This document shows positions 30,431 to 39,872 of a DNA stretch of 64,000 nucleotides, piece after piece. The stretch's first letter is position 1; every line of letters starts with the position of its first letter. Below the pieces are notes generated by a model that ran no database searches, was not told the DNA's origin, and worked only from the letters and a program-made list of their open reading frames with translations. The stretch spans positions 1 through 64,000 of the forward strand of contig NZ_SWLZ01000011.1 of assembly GCF_005502275.1 (NCBI RefSeq), given 5' to 3'. Source of the DNA: Robertmurraya siralis. Lineage in GTDB: Bacteria > Bacillota > Bacilli > Bacillales > Cytobacillaceae. The translations under genes were made by a program, and so were the position numbers.

Positions 30431-30655
30431 TTAAAGTTCTAGCTCTCCCATTCGAAGGAGTTCTACAACTGCTTGTGAACGCCCCTTAACACCGAGTTTT
30501 TGCATGGCATTCGAAATATGATTCCGAACCGTTTTTTCGCTGATAAACAGTTCACTAGCGATTTCTTTCGTTGTTTTATCTTGTACTAATAGCTCGAATA
30601 CTTCTCTTTCACGTTTGGTGAGTAATGGCTTGTGAGTATATTCATTCTCCTTCAA
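30431..30655 (-). CDS. gerE: Late sporulation transcription factor GerE
   Basis: LuxR-type DNA-binding protein (74 aa) that in B. subtilis activates and represses late mother-cell (spore coat) genes with sigma-K RNA polymerase. It consists only of the HTH domain: [20 protein letters not shown] then [20 protein letters not shown], ending in [19 protein letters not shown]. Length equals the B. subtilis protein. A sigma-K-like promoter lies upstream, as expected for this regulator. Confidence 0.96.
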   Translation of the reverse strand: MKENEYTHKPLLTKREREVFELLVQDKTTKEIASELFISEKTVRNHISNAMQKLGVKGRSQAVVELLRMGELEL

Positions 30656-30719
30656 GTATTGTAACCCTCCTTGCCTTCGCCAGCTATGAACAGCGGGATG
30701 GGTATATATTTAGTCACCA

Positions 30720-30748
30720 TATCATATGTGAAGGGAACTATCTGAGTG
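30720..30748 (-). promoter_or_regulatory. Sigma-K-like promoter of gerE
   Basis: On the minus strand CATATGATA (30720-30728) matches the sigma-K -10 consensus CATANNNTA exactly. An AC dinucleotide -35 element (30746-30747) sits 17 bases upstream. The start of transcription would be about 60 bases before the gerE ATG. Confidence 0.6.
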
Positions 30749-30801
30749 ACAACAATCCTTTAAAGGAGTTTTATATTTAAAAAAAATGTGCGGATGCGGA
30801 G

Positions 30802-31263
30802 TTATTGAATCAATTCGCCCTCCAACATTGCTGCCTTCACTTCACTTGACCAAGGAATACTTTTACCCGTTTTCTTAGAGACTTGAACAATCGTTCCTCT
30901 TCCAACAAAACAAATCTCTTCATTTTCTCTTTTTCCCATATAGTGAATATCAACTGAAGAAGTTCCAACACTATGAGCCCTAACATATATCCGTAGCTGT
31001 TCATCAAAGTACACTTGTTTGAGGAAATCACATTGCAGATCGGCGACAACAATGATCGCCTCACGTTTTCCATCAAGCCAATCTGTCATCATGCCCTTGC
31101 TTTTAAAATATTCAATTCTTGCTTCTTCATAATATGTAAAAGGCACAGTATTGTTCAAATGTCCAAACATATCAGTTTCAGAAAATCGCACTTTCACTGG
31201 ATAATAAAAATCGAAGCGATGTTCCCAAGTTGCCAAATCTTCAATATAGCTTATTCTACTCAT
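30802..31263 (-). CDS. ysmA: Hotdog-fold acyl-CoA thioesterase YsmA
   Basis: 4-hydroxybenzoyl-CoA thioesterase-like protein (153 aa from 31263). GGAAGG lies just upstream of MSRISYIEDLATWEHRFDFY; the longer frame to 31302 runs back through a regulatory palindrome and has no ribosome site. The fold signature VRFSETDMFGHLNNTVPFTY contains the catalytic-type Asp. It is likely to hydrolyse an acyl-CoA. An exact FadR operator 24 bases upstream links it to fatty-acid metabolism. Confidence 0.9.
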   Translation of the reverse strand: MSRISYIEDLATWEHRFDFYYPVKVRFSETDMFGHLNNTVPFTYYEEARIEYFKSKGMMTDWLDGKREAIIVVADLQCDFLKQVYFDEQLRIYVRAHSVGTSSVDIHYMGKRENEEICFVGRGTIVQVSKKTGKSIPWSSEVKAAMLEGELIQ

Positions 31264-31287
31264 CTTATCTTTCCTTCCGTCAAGAAA

Positions 31288-31305
31288 TGAATGACTATTC
31301 ATTCA
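31288..31305. promoter_or_regulatory. FadR operator on the ysmA promoter
   Basis: TGAATGACTATTCATTCA matches the Bacillus FadR consensus TGAATGAMTANTCATTCA at every position. It touches a TATAAT -10 (31305-31310, minus strand), with TTTTCA (31328-31333) at -35 and a 17-base spacer, so bound FadR should block this promoter. Confidence 0.85.
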
Positions 31306-31411
31306 TTATACTGCATGATCGAAATTTTGAAAATATTTAAGCTCGGAGCTCTTTATTTTTGGACAGTGCACTTTACAGTACTATCGATGAGAAATTCGCA
31401 ATGAATAACGC

Positions 31412-31449
31412 AAAAAAGAGTATTCCAAACATATGGAACACCCTTTTTT
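31412..31449 (-). terminator. Terminator of the sdhCAB operon
   Basis: A 14-bp stem (31414-31427 with 31434-31447, two G-T pairs) with flanking T-run on the minus strand. It is four bases after the sdhB stop. Confidence 0.9.
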
Positions 31450-31453
31450 CAAA

Positions 31454-32215
31454 TTATACTTGGTCGCTACCGAAGAAGTTCTTAAATGATTGCAATGTAG
31501 TATCCCTGTTTAATGCAGCAATGGATGTTGTAAGTGGAATTCCTTTAGGGCAGGACTGAACACAGTTTTGAGAATTCCCACAGTTTGTAAGACCGCCATC
31601 TTCCATAATGGCATTTAAACGTTCTGCTTTATTCATTTCACCAGTTGGGTGAGCATTAAATAGGCGCACTTGTGAAAGTGGTGCAGGACCAATGAAATTT
31701 GATTTGCTGTTTACATTCGGACATGCTTCGAGACAAACTCCGCACGTCATACATTTTGATAGTTCATATGCCCATTGGCGCTTTACCTCAGGCATACGCG
31801 GTCCTGGTCCCAAGTCGTATGTCCCATCGATTGGAATCCAAGCCTTCACTTTTTTCAAGGAGTCAAACATTCTACTTCTATCTACTTGTAAATCACGGAC
31901 TACCGGGAAAGTACGCATTGGTTCAAGCCTTATCGGCTGTTCCAGTTGATCAACGATTGCGGAACAAGATTGTCGAGGCTTCCCGTTGATAATCATTGAA
32001 CATGCTCCACAAACCTCTTCTAGACAGTTCATATCCCAAGTTATCGGAGAAGTTTCTTTTCCTTCCGCATTTACAGGATTACGTCTGATTTCCATCAGTG
32101 CAGAAATCACGTTCATGTTGGGACGGTACGGTACATGAAATTCTTCCTGATATGGTTCAGAATCAGGAGAATCCTGTCTAGAGATTATGAAATGGACGGT
32201 GCTGTTTTCTGCCAT
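31454..32215 (-). CDS. sdhB: Succinate dehydrogenase iron-sulfur subunit
   Basis: Electron-transfer subunit (253 aa) of complex II. Three cluster sites are visible: the [2Fe-2S] ligands in CLEEVCGACSMIINGKPRQS (plus the next Cys), a [4Fe-4S] motif CMTCGVCLEACP, and the [3Fe-4S] region CGNSQNCVQSCPKG. Starts three bases after sdhA. Last gene of sdhCAB, with a terminator right after it. Confidence 0.97.
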   Translation of the reverse strand: MAENSTVHFIISRQDSPDSEPYQEEFHVPYRPNMNVISALMEIRRNPVNAEGKETSPITWDMNCLEEVCGACSMIINGKPRQSCSAIVDQLEQPIRLEPMRTFPVVRDLQVDRSRMFDSLKKVKAWIPIDGTYDLGPGPRMPEVKRQWAYELSKCMTCGVCLEACPNVNSKSNFIGPAPLSQVRLFNAHPTGEMNKAERLNAIMEDGGLTNCGNSQNCVQSCPKGIPLTTSIAALNRDTTLQSFKNFFGSDQV

Positions 32216-32218
32216 CTC

Positions 32219-33979
32219 TTATTTCTCCTCCTTTTTCTTAGAGTAATCGCGCTTACGAGGTGCGATAAGGGAAGTATCAACTTCTTCATAGTGAAACTCA
32301 GGCGCAGTTTTCGCATCAACAAATTTTGCCATTGTTGTTTTTAAGAAATCCTCATCATTTCTCTCCGGAAATTCCGGCTTGTAATGAGCTCCACGACTTT
32401 CGTTGCGGTTATAAGCACCGAGTGTAATCACACGAGCAAGTTGGAGCATATTTTGAAGTTGACGAGTAAAAGTCGCTCCCTGATTACTCCATTTTGCCGT
32501 GTCATTAATATTAATATTTTCAAAACGCTCTAACAGCTCTTGAATCTTCTCGTCTGTTTTTAACAGTTTATCATTGTAGCGAACAACCGTTACATTATCT
32601 GTCATCCATTCGCCAAGCTCTTTATGGAGAACATATGCATTTTCTGTTCCGTTCATGGACATAATTTGATTCCATTTTTCTTCTTCTTGTTGGACATAGC
32701 CTTCAAATAGTGAAGAAGAAAGAGAATCAGCACTCTTTTCAAGTCCGTTAATATACTTCACTGCATTTGGACCAGCTACCATTCCACCATAAATAGCAGA
32801 CAGCAAAGAATTAGCCCCTAAACGATTCGCTCCATGCTGTGAATAATCACACTCACCAGCAGCGAATAATCCAGGAATATTCGTCATTTGGTCATAATCA
32901 ACCCATAAACCACCCATAGAATAATGAACGGCAGGGAAGATTTTCATTGGTAATTTACGAGGGTCCTCACCGGTAAATTTCTCATAAATCTCAATAATTC
33001 CACCGAGCTTAATATCAAGCTCCTTAGGATCTTTATGAGAAAGATCGAGGTATACCATATTCTCGCCATTAATTCCTAATTTCTGATTCACGCAAACATC
33101 GAAAATTTCACGGGTTGCGATATCACGCGGAACAAGGTTTCCATAAGCAGGATACTTCTCCTCTAAGAAATACCATGGCTTTCCATCTTTGTATGTCCAA
33201 ACTCGGCCACCTTCACCACGAGCAGACTCACTCATCAGGCGAAGCTTATCATCTCCCGGAATTGCAGTAGGGTGGATCTGAATGAATTCACCGTTTGCAT
33301 AATATACTCCCTGCTGATAAGCAATGGCCGCAGCAGAGCCTGTATTAATGACTGAATTAGTCGACTTACCGAAAATAATTCCGGGACCACCTGTTGCCAA
33401 AATCACTGCATCTGCGGGGAAGGATTTAATTTCCATTGAAGTGAGGTTTTGAGCAACGATTCCACGACAAATTCCTTCATCATCGATAATCGTCCCTAAA
33501 AATTCCCAGCCTTCAAACTTATTTACTAAACCGGCAACCTCATGGCGACGAACTTGTTCATCCAATGCATAAAGTAGCTGTTGTCCTGTCGTTGCCCCAG
33601 CAAATGCTGTACGGTGATGCTGTGTCCCACCGAAGCGACGGAAATCAAGCAAACCTTCAGATGTACGATTAAACATAACCCCCATACGATCAAATAAATG
33701 AATAATGCCAGGTGCTGCCTCACACATTGCTTTTACTGGCGCCTGATTTGCTAAAAAGTCACCGCCATAAATCGTATCATCAAAGTGAATCCAAGGAGAA
33801 TCCCCTTCACCTTTTGTATTTACAGCTCCATTAATACCGCCTTGGGCACAAACAGAGTGAGAACGTTTTACCGGCACCAATGAAAATAACTCCACAGGTG
33901 TTCCATTTTCTGCTGCTTTAACTGTTGCCATTAAGCCGGCAAGTCCTCCGCCGACTACAATAATCTTACCTTTACCCAT
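32219..33979 (-). CDS. sdhA: Succinate dehydrogenase flavoprotein subunit
   Basis: Catalytic subunit (586 aa) oxidising succinate to fumarate on the cytoplasmic side of the membrane. FAD-binding VVGGGLAGLMA at residues about 8-18, covalent FAD histidine His41 (in RSHSVCAQGG), active-site loops FIQIHPTAIPG and SESARGEGGRVW, and the C-terminal helical domain with NRNESRGAHYK. Length is normal for the Bacillus type. It lies 43 bases after sdhC and three before sdhB. Confidence 0.97.
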   Translation of the reverse strand: MGKGKIIVVGGGLAGLMATVKAAENGTPVELFSLVPVKRSHSVCAQGGINGAVNTKGEGDSPWIHFDDTIYGGDFLANQAPVKAMCEAAPGIIHLFDRMGVMFNRTSEGLLDFRRFGGTQHHRTAFAGATTGQQLLYALDEQVRRHEVAGLVNKFEGWEFLGTIIDDEGICRGIVAQNLTSMEIKSFPADAVILATGGPGIIFGKSTNSVINTGSAAAIAYQQGVYYANGEFIQIHPTAIPGDDKLRLMSESARGEGGRVWTYKDGKPWYFLEEKYPAYGNLVPRDIATREIFDVCVNQKLGINGENMVYLDLSHKDPKELDIKLGGIIEIYEKFTGEDPRKLPMKIFPAVHYSMGGLWVDYDQMTNIPGLFAAGECDYSQHGANRLGANSLLSAIYGGMVAGPNAVKYINGLEKSADSLSSSLFEGYVQQEEEKWNQIMSMNGTENAYVLHKELGEWMTDNVTVVRYNDKLLKTDEKIQELLERFENININDTAKWSNQGATFTRQLQNMLQLARVITLGAYNRNESRGAHYKPEFPERNDEDFLKTTMAKFVDAKTAPEFHYEEVDTSLIAPRKRDYSKKKEEK

Positions 33980-34022
33980 GCGTTTTCACTCCTTTATTTC
34001 CTCTTGCTACATGTCTACTAAT

Positions 34023-34634
34023 CTATGAAACGAATGCGAATATTGCGCGAATTCCTACGATTGAAAGGGCAATGAAGATACCGATTGTGACATATGTTGA
34101 AATAAGTTGTGATCTCGGTGTCACTGTAATCCCCCAACTTACAGCAAAGGACCATAGTCCATTGGCAAAGTGAAAAATAGTTGAAACTACCCCAATTATG
34201 TAGAACCACAGCATAAATGGATTCGATAAAATATTCTCCATCATATTGAAGTTGACTTCAGCTCCAAAAGCAGCCGCTATTCTTGTTTCCCAAACATGCC
34301 ACACAACAAAGATTAACGTGACAATTCCGGTAAAACGTTGAAGAACAAACATCCAATTCCGGAAAAAATTATATCTACTCGCATTATTTTTTGCTGTAAA
34401 AGCAATATAAATGCCATAGATAGCATGGAACAATAACGGTAGGAAAATAACAAAAATTTCAAGAACATAACGGAATGGCAATGATTCCATAAAGTGTGCT
34501 GCTTTATTGAAGGAATCTGCTCCCTTTGTAGCAAAATGATTCACTACAAGATGTTGGATAAGAAACAGTCCAACTGGAATAACCCCTAGCAATGAATGCA
34601 ATCTGCGATAAAAATACTCTCGATTACCCGCCAT
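34023..34634 (-). CDS. sdhC: Succinate dehydrogenase cytochrome b558 subunit
   Basis: Membrane anchor (203 aa) with five hydrophobic segments and the histidines that bind two b-type hemes (e.g. in LFLIQHLVVNHF, PLLFHAIYGIYIAF, FVVWHVWETR and STIFHFANGLW). It passes electrons to menaquinone. B. subtilis-type, single-subunit diheme anchor. First gene of the operon; AAGGGGG upstream of MAGNREYFYRRLHSLLGVIP sets the start. Confidence 0.96.
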   Translation of the reverse strand: MAGNREYFYRRLHSLLGVIPVGLFLIQHLVVNHFATKGADSFNKAAHFMESLPFRYVLEIFVIFLPLLFHAIYGIYIAFTAKNNASRYNFFRNWMFVLQRFTGIVTLIFVVWHVWETRIAAAFGAEVNFNMMENILSNPFMLWFYIIGVVSTIFHFANGLWSFAVSWGITVTPRSQLISTYVTIGIFIALSIVGIRAIFAFVS

Positions 34635-34984
34635 AAATTTACCCCCTTTAAATTTTGAAAGCTCTAGCGGTCACTTCTCCCTATTCCCCTTAAAGAGAAT
34701 ATGTATCAGCTAAATTGAAAAAATGTCGAATAATTTTTTACAATTATGTGACAAGTCCATTTTACTCTCTCCCTCTAAGACCGTCAAGAAAACGTATACA
34801 CAAAATACCCTATAAAAACAAAATCTTTCGACTATATAAACAAAATATCCCCGCATTTGTGTCACTTTTTTTCGATATATTAGAATAACAAAATTTGCTA
34901 ATATACTGACGATTGTTTTTTTATATTTCGTGCGTAAAACAGTCAAAAATGTATATAATAGAATCATAGAAAGAGGGGAGAGCA
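34635..34984. other. Divergent control region sdhC / yslB
   Basis: Holds the sdh promoter (34759-34787, minus) and the yslB promoter region, where TATAAT at about 34954-34959 (plus strand) is a possible -10 without a good -35. The sdh leader is about 115 bases long. No riboswitch or clear cre site was recognised. Confidence 0.55.
34759..34787 (-). promoter_or_regulatory. Sigma-A promoter of sdhCAB
   Basis: On the minus strand TTGACG (34782-34787), 17 bases, TAAAAT (34759-34764): five of six matches in both boxes at ideal spacing. Confidence 0.75.
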
Positions 34985-35437
34985 TTGACTGAAATGATTA
35001 CTTCTGAAAATACACATCCATCAGAACCCAAAAATGTTCCAGCATTTGGGTATGAACTGATTCGAGAAATTTTAATACCAAGTCTTCTCGGAAAAGAAAC
35101 TTCCGCCATTCTTTATTGGGCCGGTAAAGATTTGGCGCGTAAATTCCCACTAAATAGTTTCGATGAAACAGTCGATTTCTTCGAAAAAGCTGGATGGGGA
35201 TACTTAACCATTAAAGAAGAGTCAAAAAATGAGCTTCTAGTAGAATTGACAAGCCCTTTAATCTCCGAAAGACTTCGAAAAAAAGAAATCTCTACCTTTC
35301 AACTGGAAGCAGGATTTTTAGCTCAACAGGTTGAAGCTCAAAAAAATGTCGTTGCTGAAGCATATGAACATCCAAAGAGACGAGCCAAAAAAGTTGTGTT
35401 CACGATAAAGTGGGACAATAAAGATACGATCGAATAG
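34985..35437 (+). CDS. yslB: DUF2507-family protein YslB
   Basis: Protein of 150 aa, V4R-like/DUF2507 family, conserved between sdhC and lysC in Bacilli; function unknown. Start is a TTG at 34985, because GAGGGG lies six bases before it; the next ATG is nine bases further, too far for that site. The core LREILIPSLLGKETSAILYW-like region (residues 26-46) and KFPLNSFDETVDFFEKAGWG are the family signatures. Divergent from sdh and convergent with lysC, with its own terminator. Confidence 0.88.
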   Translation: MTEMITSENTHPSEPKNVPAFGYELIREILIPSLLGKETSAILYWAGKDLARKFPLNSFDETVDFFEKAGWGYLTIKEESKNELLVELTSPLISERLRKKEISTFQLEAGFLAQQVEAQKNVVAEAYEHPKRRAKKVVFTIKWDNKDTIE

Positions 35438-35476
35438 CATACCTCTATTAATCGATAACCAGTTGTTCATAAATGG

Positions 35477-35513
35477 AGCCAAAAAGCACTAGCATGCTTT
35501 TTGGCTTTTTTCT
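35477..35513 (+). terminator. Terminator after yslB
   Basis: Perfect 11-bp stem AGCCAAAAAGC with GCTTTTTGGCT (35477-35487, 35496-35506), then a T-run on the plus strand. It lies between convergent yslB and lysC. Confidence 0.9.
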
Positions 35514-35514
35514 T

Positions 35515-36009
35515 TTATGATTTCACTGTTGTACCTGCTAATTCAAAAGCTTGATGTAATGAATCTACAGCACGGATCATATTTCCCTCTTCTACAACAG
35601 TTGAAACCTTTATTTCAGATGTACTGACCATCTTTACTTCAATAGACTCATTTGCCAGCACTTCAAACATTTTCGCAGCAACACCTGGATTTGAAACCAT
35701 ACCTGAACCAACAATTGATACTTTTGCTAGATCTGATTCGAATTGCACATTCTCATATTTTAGACTTTCCTTATTGTCCGCTAAAACCTGCAGCGTATCC
35801 TTTAGATCCTCTGAATGGATAGAAAATGATAAATCTGTTGTATTTTTGTTCGTTGTACTTTGGATAATTATATCAACATTAAGGTGATTATTCGCCAATG
35901 TCGTAAAAATCGTTGATAAGCTTGATAATGTATTGGATAAACCTAATACGGTAACCTTTGTAATTTTATCTTCAAAGGCAATCCCCCGTACTACTAAATT
36001 TTGCTCCAT
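35515..36009 (-). CDS. lysC: Aspartate kinase beta chain from internal lysC start
   Basis: An in-frame ATG at 36009 is preceded by GGAGGAAGG within the lysC coding sequence, about five bases away. It would give a 164-aa protein opening MEQNLVVRGIAFEDKITKVT that contains just the ACT regulatory part. B. subtilis AKII is known to be an alpha2-beta2 enzyme whose beta chain (about 163 aa) comes from such an internal start, and the match in place, size and ribosome site is close. Confidence 0.8.
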   Translation of the reverse strand: MEQNLVVRGIAFEDKITKVTVLGLSNTLSSLSTIFTTLANNHLNVDIIIQSTTNKNTTDLSFSIHSEDLKDTLQVLADNKESLKYENVQFESDLAKVSIVGSGMVSNPGVAAKMFEVLANESIEVKMVSTSEIKVSTVVEEGNMIRAVDSLHQAFELAGTTVKS

Positions 36010-36744
36010 TTTTCCTTCCTCCTCGATGATTGTTCCTGATTCCCTTTCCATACTGGAGCGTACTTCTAAAGGAACATGATAATTTTTAGCAAACTCAACC
36101 GCTCTCGGATGCAAAACTCCAGCACCTAAATTAGCAAGCTCTAGCATCTCATCATAGGAGATCGAGAGTAATTTTCGAGCTCCTTTTACATAGCGAGGAT
36201 CAGTCGTAAAAACCCCTGTAACATCCGTATAAATATCACATTTATCCGCTTTTAATGCTGCCGCAAGCGCAACCGCTGTCGTATCAGACCCTCCACGCCC
36301 TAATGTAGCTATCTCTCCATCGGCCGTAGCCCCTTGAAAGCCAGCGACAATGACAACTTTTCCTTTTGCAAGTTCAGCTTGTAAGCGGGTGCTTTCAATA
36401 TTTAGGACACGAGCATTCCCAAATACTGGTTCTGTTTCAATCCCCGCTTGCCAGCCTGTAAATGAGATCGCATCATAGCCTTTATGTTGTAATGCCATTG
36501 CTAACAGCGAAATTGTAATTTGTTCCCCGGTTGTTAAAAGCATATCCATTTCCCTTTTGCTTGGACTAGATGTAACTTCCCCTGCAAGCGACACAAGCTG
36601 ATCTGTTGTTTTGCCCATAGCAGAGACTACTACGACAACATCATTGCCACGATTCTTTTCCTCAATGACTCTTTCTGCCACATTGAGAATTCTTTCTGAA
36701 TTTCCTACAGAGGTTCCCCCAAACTTTTGTACAATTAATCCCAT
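35515..36744 (-). CDS. lysC: Aspartate kinase, lysine-sensitive type (alpha chain)
   Basis: First enzyme of the aspartate pathway (409 aa). N-terminal kinase domain opening GLIVQKFGGTSVGNSERILN, with GRGGSDTTAVALAAALKADKCDIYTDVTGV, and two C-terminal ACT domains (about residues 265-400) that bind the feedback amino acid. The upstream lysine riboswitch identifies it as the lysine-responsive AKII type. The gene contains an internal start for the beta chain. It ends one base after the yslB terminator. Confidence 0.96.
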   Translation of the reverse strand: MGLIVQKFGGTSVGNSERILNVAERVIEEKNRGNDVVVVVSAMGKTTDQLVSLAGEVTSSPSKREMDMLLTTGEQITISLLAMALQHKGYDAISFTGWQAGIETEPVFGNARVLNIESTRLQAELAKGKVVIVAGFQGATADGEIATLGRGGSDTTAVALAAALKADKCDIYTDVTGVFTTDPRYVKGARKLLSISYDEMLELANLGAGVLHPRAVEFAKNYHVPLEVRSSMERESGTIIEEEGKMEQNLVVRGIAFEDKITKVTVLGLSNTLSSLSTIFTTLANNHLNVDIIIQSTTNKNTTDLSFSIHSEDLKDTLQVLADNKESLKYENVQFESDLAKVSIVGSGMVSNPGVAAKMFEVLANESIEVKMVSTSEIKVSTVVEEGNMIRAVDSLHQAFELAGTTVKS

Positions 36745-36790
36745 GCCGTTCCCTTCTTTCTTCCCAGTATGTCCATCATAGTTGAACAGG

Positions 36791-37046
36791 CAATAAAAAA
36801 GCAGTGAGATATTATCTCACTGCTGCGCTGTAATAACGTAAAAAAACAAGGTATTACGTCTTCGCAAAGTAAGATAGCTCTCCAAGACAAACAAGTCTTG
36901 ACAATTCTGCACCTATTCAGTCACAGAACCAGCAAAAAAAGGAATGAGCCTTTCTTCACTTCGGCGCCCACCCCTTTCAAGACTTTTCTTCGAAACTCAT
37001 CTTTCTCCAAGCCCTTACTCTTCGTGTCCGCACCTCTACCTTCACT
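36791..37046 (-). promoter_or_regulatory. Lysine riboswitch (L-box) of lysC
   Basis: On the minus strand the aptamer starts with AGAGGTGCGGAC (about 37024-37037) and includes AGTAAGGGCTTGGAG and GGGTGGGCGCCGAAG, all typical L-box core elements. The expression platform is a perfect terminator (GCAGTGAGA, 36801-36809, with TCTCACTGC, 36815-36823) followed by a T-run. Lysine binding should end transcription about 50 bases before the lysC start. Confidence 0.93.
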
Positions 37047-37252
37047 TTATTAATTCGGCCTTTCCTTGCTTTTAGATCACTTCTAAAAAATTTGAAAAGT
37101 ACCGTACAAATAAATTTGTATTACTGAACTACCTCTTAGATGTAAATGTCGATTTTGGACATTTACAAAAAAATTTTAGAGATCAGCAATTAACAAGTGA
37201 TAGCGATATAAAATTGTCCTAATTATAGCACAGCTATTTTATGAAAACAAAC

Positions 37253-39037
37253 TCATTCCTGTAGTTTTTTATATAGGTTCTCTGCTATATTCGCTGGAAT
37301 TCCCAGTTCTCTGAACTGTTCAACCGGTGCTTCTTTCATTTTTTTCACAGATCCAAAATACTTCAATAACTGCTTTTTTCTCTTCTCTCCAATTCCTGGT
37401 ATGCCGTCCAAAATGGATTGGAAAGCGGTTTTTCCCCGTAATTGACGATGGAAGGTAATCGCAAATCGATGTACCTCATCCTGAATTCTTTGCAGAAGAT
37501 AAAACTCTTGACTGTTCCTTGCCAAAGGAATGATTTCAAGAGGGTTGCCATATAAAAGCTGTGACGTCCGGTGCTTGTCATCCTTTACTAAACCCGATAG
37601 AGGAATATCTAATCCCAGTTCATTTTCAAGCACATCCCGAACTGCTTCTACATGTCCTTTTCCACCATCAATTATAATTAAATCTGGTAGCGGCAAATGT
37701 TCCTTTAATACTCTCGAATACCGCCGTCTAACCACTTCCCTCATTGATTCATAATCATCGGGACCTTTGACTGATTTGATTTTATATTTGCGATACTCCC
37801 GTTTTGCCGGCTTTCCGTCAATAAAAACAACAAGTGCTGAGACTGGATCTGTCCCTTGTATATTTGAATTATCAAAAGCTTCAATACGCCGTGGAATCGA
37901 AATGCCCAGTTCGTTTCCTAATTGTTCAACAGCTTTAATCGTGCGCTGTTCATCCCGTTCCACAAGAGAGAATTTTTCCTTTAACGCAATTGTTGCATTC
38001 TTTTCAGCAAGCTTGACGAGGTTCTTTTTTTGACCGCGTTTTGGCTTTGTTATCTTTACGTTTAAAAGTTTTTCCGCGAGTTCCTCATCGACCTTTTCTG
38101 GCAAAAGAATTTCTTTCGGTTTAAAATGGCTTGCCTCATCATAGAAACGGCCCAGATAGGTTAGAAATTCCTCTTCCGGTTCATTATAAAAAGGGAACAG
38201 TGAAACATCCCGTTCAATCAGCTTCCCCTGTCTGACAAAGAAAACTTGGACGCACATCCAGCCCTTATCTACTGCATAACCGAATACATCTCGATCAGTA
38301 AAATCAGTTGACGTCATTTTTTGTTTTTCCATTGTCGACTCAATATGCGCAATTTGATCACGAAATTCCTTTGCTCGTTCAAAATCAAGCTCTTCAGAAG
38401 CCTTTAGCATTTTTTCCGTTAATTCTTTTTTGATTTCTTGATAGCCACCATTTAAAAACCTCGTGATTTCTTCAACCATTTCACGGTATGTCGTTTCCGG
38501 CACCTCATTGATACATGGTGCTAGGCACTGACCTAAATGATAGTATAAACAAACACGATCAGGGAGAGTCGCACATTTGCGAAGAGGATAAATACGATCG
38601 AGTAATTTCTTCGTTTCATTTGCAGCCCCGACATTGGGGTAAGGGCCAAAATACTTCCCTTTGTCCCTTTTAACCTTTCTCGTTGTAATTAAGCGGGGGT
38701 GGCGCTCTGCTGTAAGTTTAATGAAAGGGTATGTTTTATCATCCTTTAACATCACATTATATTTCGGATCATGTTTTTTAATTAAGTTTAGTTCAAGCAA
38801 AAGTGCTTCCATATTAGATGAGGTTACGATATATTCAAAATCCTCAATTTCATTAACGAGCACTTGCGTTTTTCCATTATGGGAGCCAGTAAAATAAGAT
38901 CGCACCCTATTTTTAAGAACCTTCGCTTTCCCAACATAGATAATTGTTCCTTGCCGATCCTTCATAAGATAACATCCCGGCTGGTCTGGAAGAAAAGCTA
39001 ATTTGTTTTTTAAATTGTCGTTCATCATAAATCTCAT
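37253..39037 (-). CDS. uvrC: Excinuclease ABC subunit C
   Basis: Nucleotide-excision repair nuclease (594 aa) that makes both incisions with UvrB. N-terminal GIY-YIG domain ([20 protein letters not shown]), UVR domain ([20 protein letters not shown]), RNase H-like C-terminal nuclease region ([20 protein letters not shown]) and C-terminal helix-hairpin-helix ([19 protein letters not shown]). Start uncertain among ATGs at 39037 (MRFMMND), 39028 or 39025; the last gives the usual family start. Confidence 0.95.
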   Translation of the reverse strand: MRFMMNDNLKNKLAFLPDQPGCYLMKDRQGTIIYVGKAKVLKNRVRSYFTGSHNGKTQVLVNEIEDFEYIVTSSNMEALLLELNLIKKHDPKYNVMLKDDKTYPFIKLTAERHPRLITTRKVKRDKGKYFGPYPNVGAANETKKLLDRIYPLRKCATLPDRVCLYYHLGQCLAPCINEVPETTYREMVEEITRFLNGGYQEIKKELTEKMLKASEELDFERAKEFRDQIAHIESTMEKQKMTSTDFTDRDVFGYAVDKGWMCVQVFFVRQGKLIERDVSLFPFYNEPEEEFLTYLGRFYDEASHFKPKEILLPEKVDEELAEKLLNVKITKPKRGQKKNLVKLAEKNATIALKEKFSLVERDEQRTIKAVEQLGNELGISIPRRIEAFDNSNIQGTDPVSALVVFIDGKPAKREYRKYKIKSVKGPDDYESMREVVRRRYSRVLKEHLPLPDLIIIDGGKGHVEAVRDVLENELGLDIPLSGLVKDDKHRTSQLLYGNPLEIIPLARNSQEFYLLQRIQDEVHRFAITFHRQLRGKTAFQSILDGIPGIGEKRKKQLLKYFGSVKKMKEAPVEQFRELGIPANIAENLYKKLQE

Positions 39038-39293
39038 CCCAACTTTGCAATTCTTGAGATAAATATAACATAACTAGCAATGAAGTGCTTGCAAGAAAAG
39101 CGCAGGGCGTACCTGCGCAGTAATTATCGTTCGTTTTGTTCCAGCGGGATGAAGCTTCCCGTCTATTCTCGAGGCAAGGTCAACTTACAAGGCAAAAATC
39201 CAAAGTGAACTCACCAAAAGCTAGAAACTCCAAGTACCGATTTTTTATTTGTAGCTAAAGACAAGATGCACTCATTAAACGAAAGCGATAAAA

Positions 39294-39322
39294 AAGCTTC
39301 CGACATGGTCTGCCGGAAGCCT
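39294..39322 (-). terminator. Terminator after trxA
   Basis: Stem GCTTCCG with CGGAAGC (39296-39302, 39314-39320), followed on the minus strand by a T-run. It is nine bases after trxA. Confidence 0.85.
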
Positions 39323-39328
39323 TAATTT

Positions 39329-39643
39329 TTATAAGTGTGAGTTTAAACGTTCAGCTAAAGCCTCTTTTGGCTGGAAGCCAACCACTTTGTCTACAACTTC
39401 CCCATCTTTGAATACCAATAATGTAGGAATACTCATCACACCAAACTTAGCTGCTGTTTCTTGATTATCGTCGACGTCAAGCTTAACGATTTTCAACTTT
39501 TCTCCAAGTTCTGAATCTAACTCCTCAAGGACAGGAGCAATCATTTTACAAGGACCGCACCAAGGTGCCCAAAAATCAGCTAGTACTACACCAGAGCCTG
39601 TTTCAGTATCAAAATTTTGGTCAGTTACATTTGTAATTGCCAT
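39329..39643 (-). CDS. trxA: Thioredoxin
   Basis: Essential disulfide reductase (104 aa from 39643). AGGAGG lies eight bases before [20 protein letters not shown]; the frame is open 15 codons upstream without a site. Active site W28-C29-G30-P31-C32. The cis-proline loop [12 protein letters not shown] is intact. Flanked by terminators, so monocistronic. In B. subtilis xsa lies between uvrC and trxA; it is absent here. Confidence 0.97.
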   Translation of the reverse strand: MAITNVTDQNFDTETGSGVVLADFWAPWCGPCKMIAPVLEELDSELGEKLKIVKLDVDDNQETAAKFGVMSIPTLLVFKDGEVVDKVVGFQPKEALAERLNSHL

Positions 39644-39833
39644 TATATATTTACCTCCTAAAAATGAACTGGCTATGAATTTGATCACATGCCCAACTTC
39701 ATAGCAATTTTCTGTAAAGCTATACTATCGACAGTATATCACCGTTTATGCTATGATGCGAATAATTTGTTCGAAAGTAATTTTCCCATAAATCTCGCAT
39801 CTATTCATGCTGTCCTTCACATCCACCTATATA

Positions 39834-39870
39834 AATGAAACGAGCGGTTTCATACACCGCTCGTTTCATT
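39834..39870 (-). terminator. Terminator after etfA
   Basis: Perfect 15-bp stem AATGAAACGAGCGGT with its complement (39834-39848, 39856-39870). It ends two bases from the etfA stop. The T-content after the stem on the minus strand is modest (ATTTATATAGG). Confidence 0.8.
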
Positions 39871-39872
39871 AT

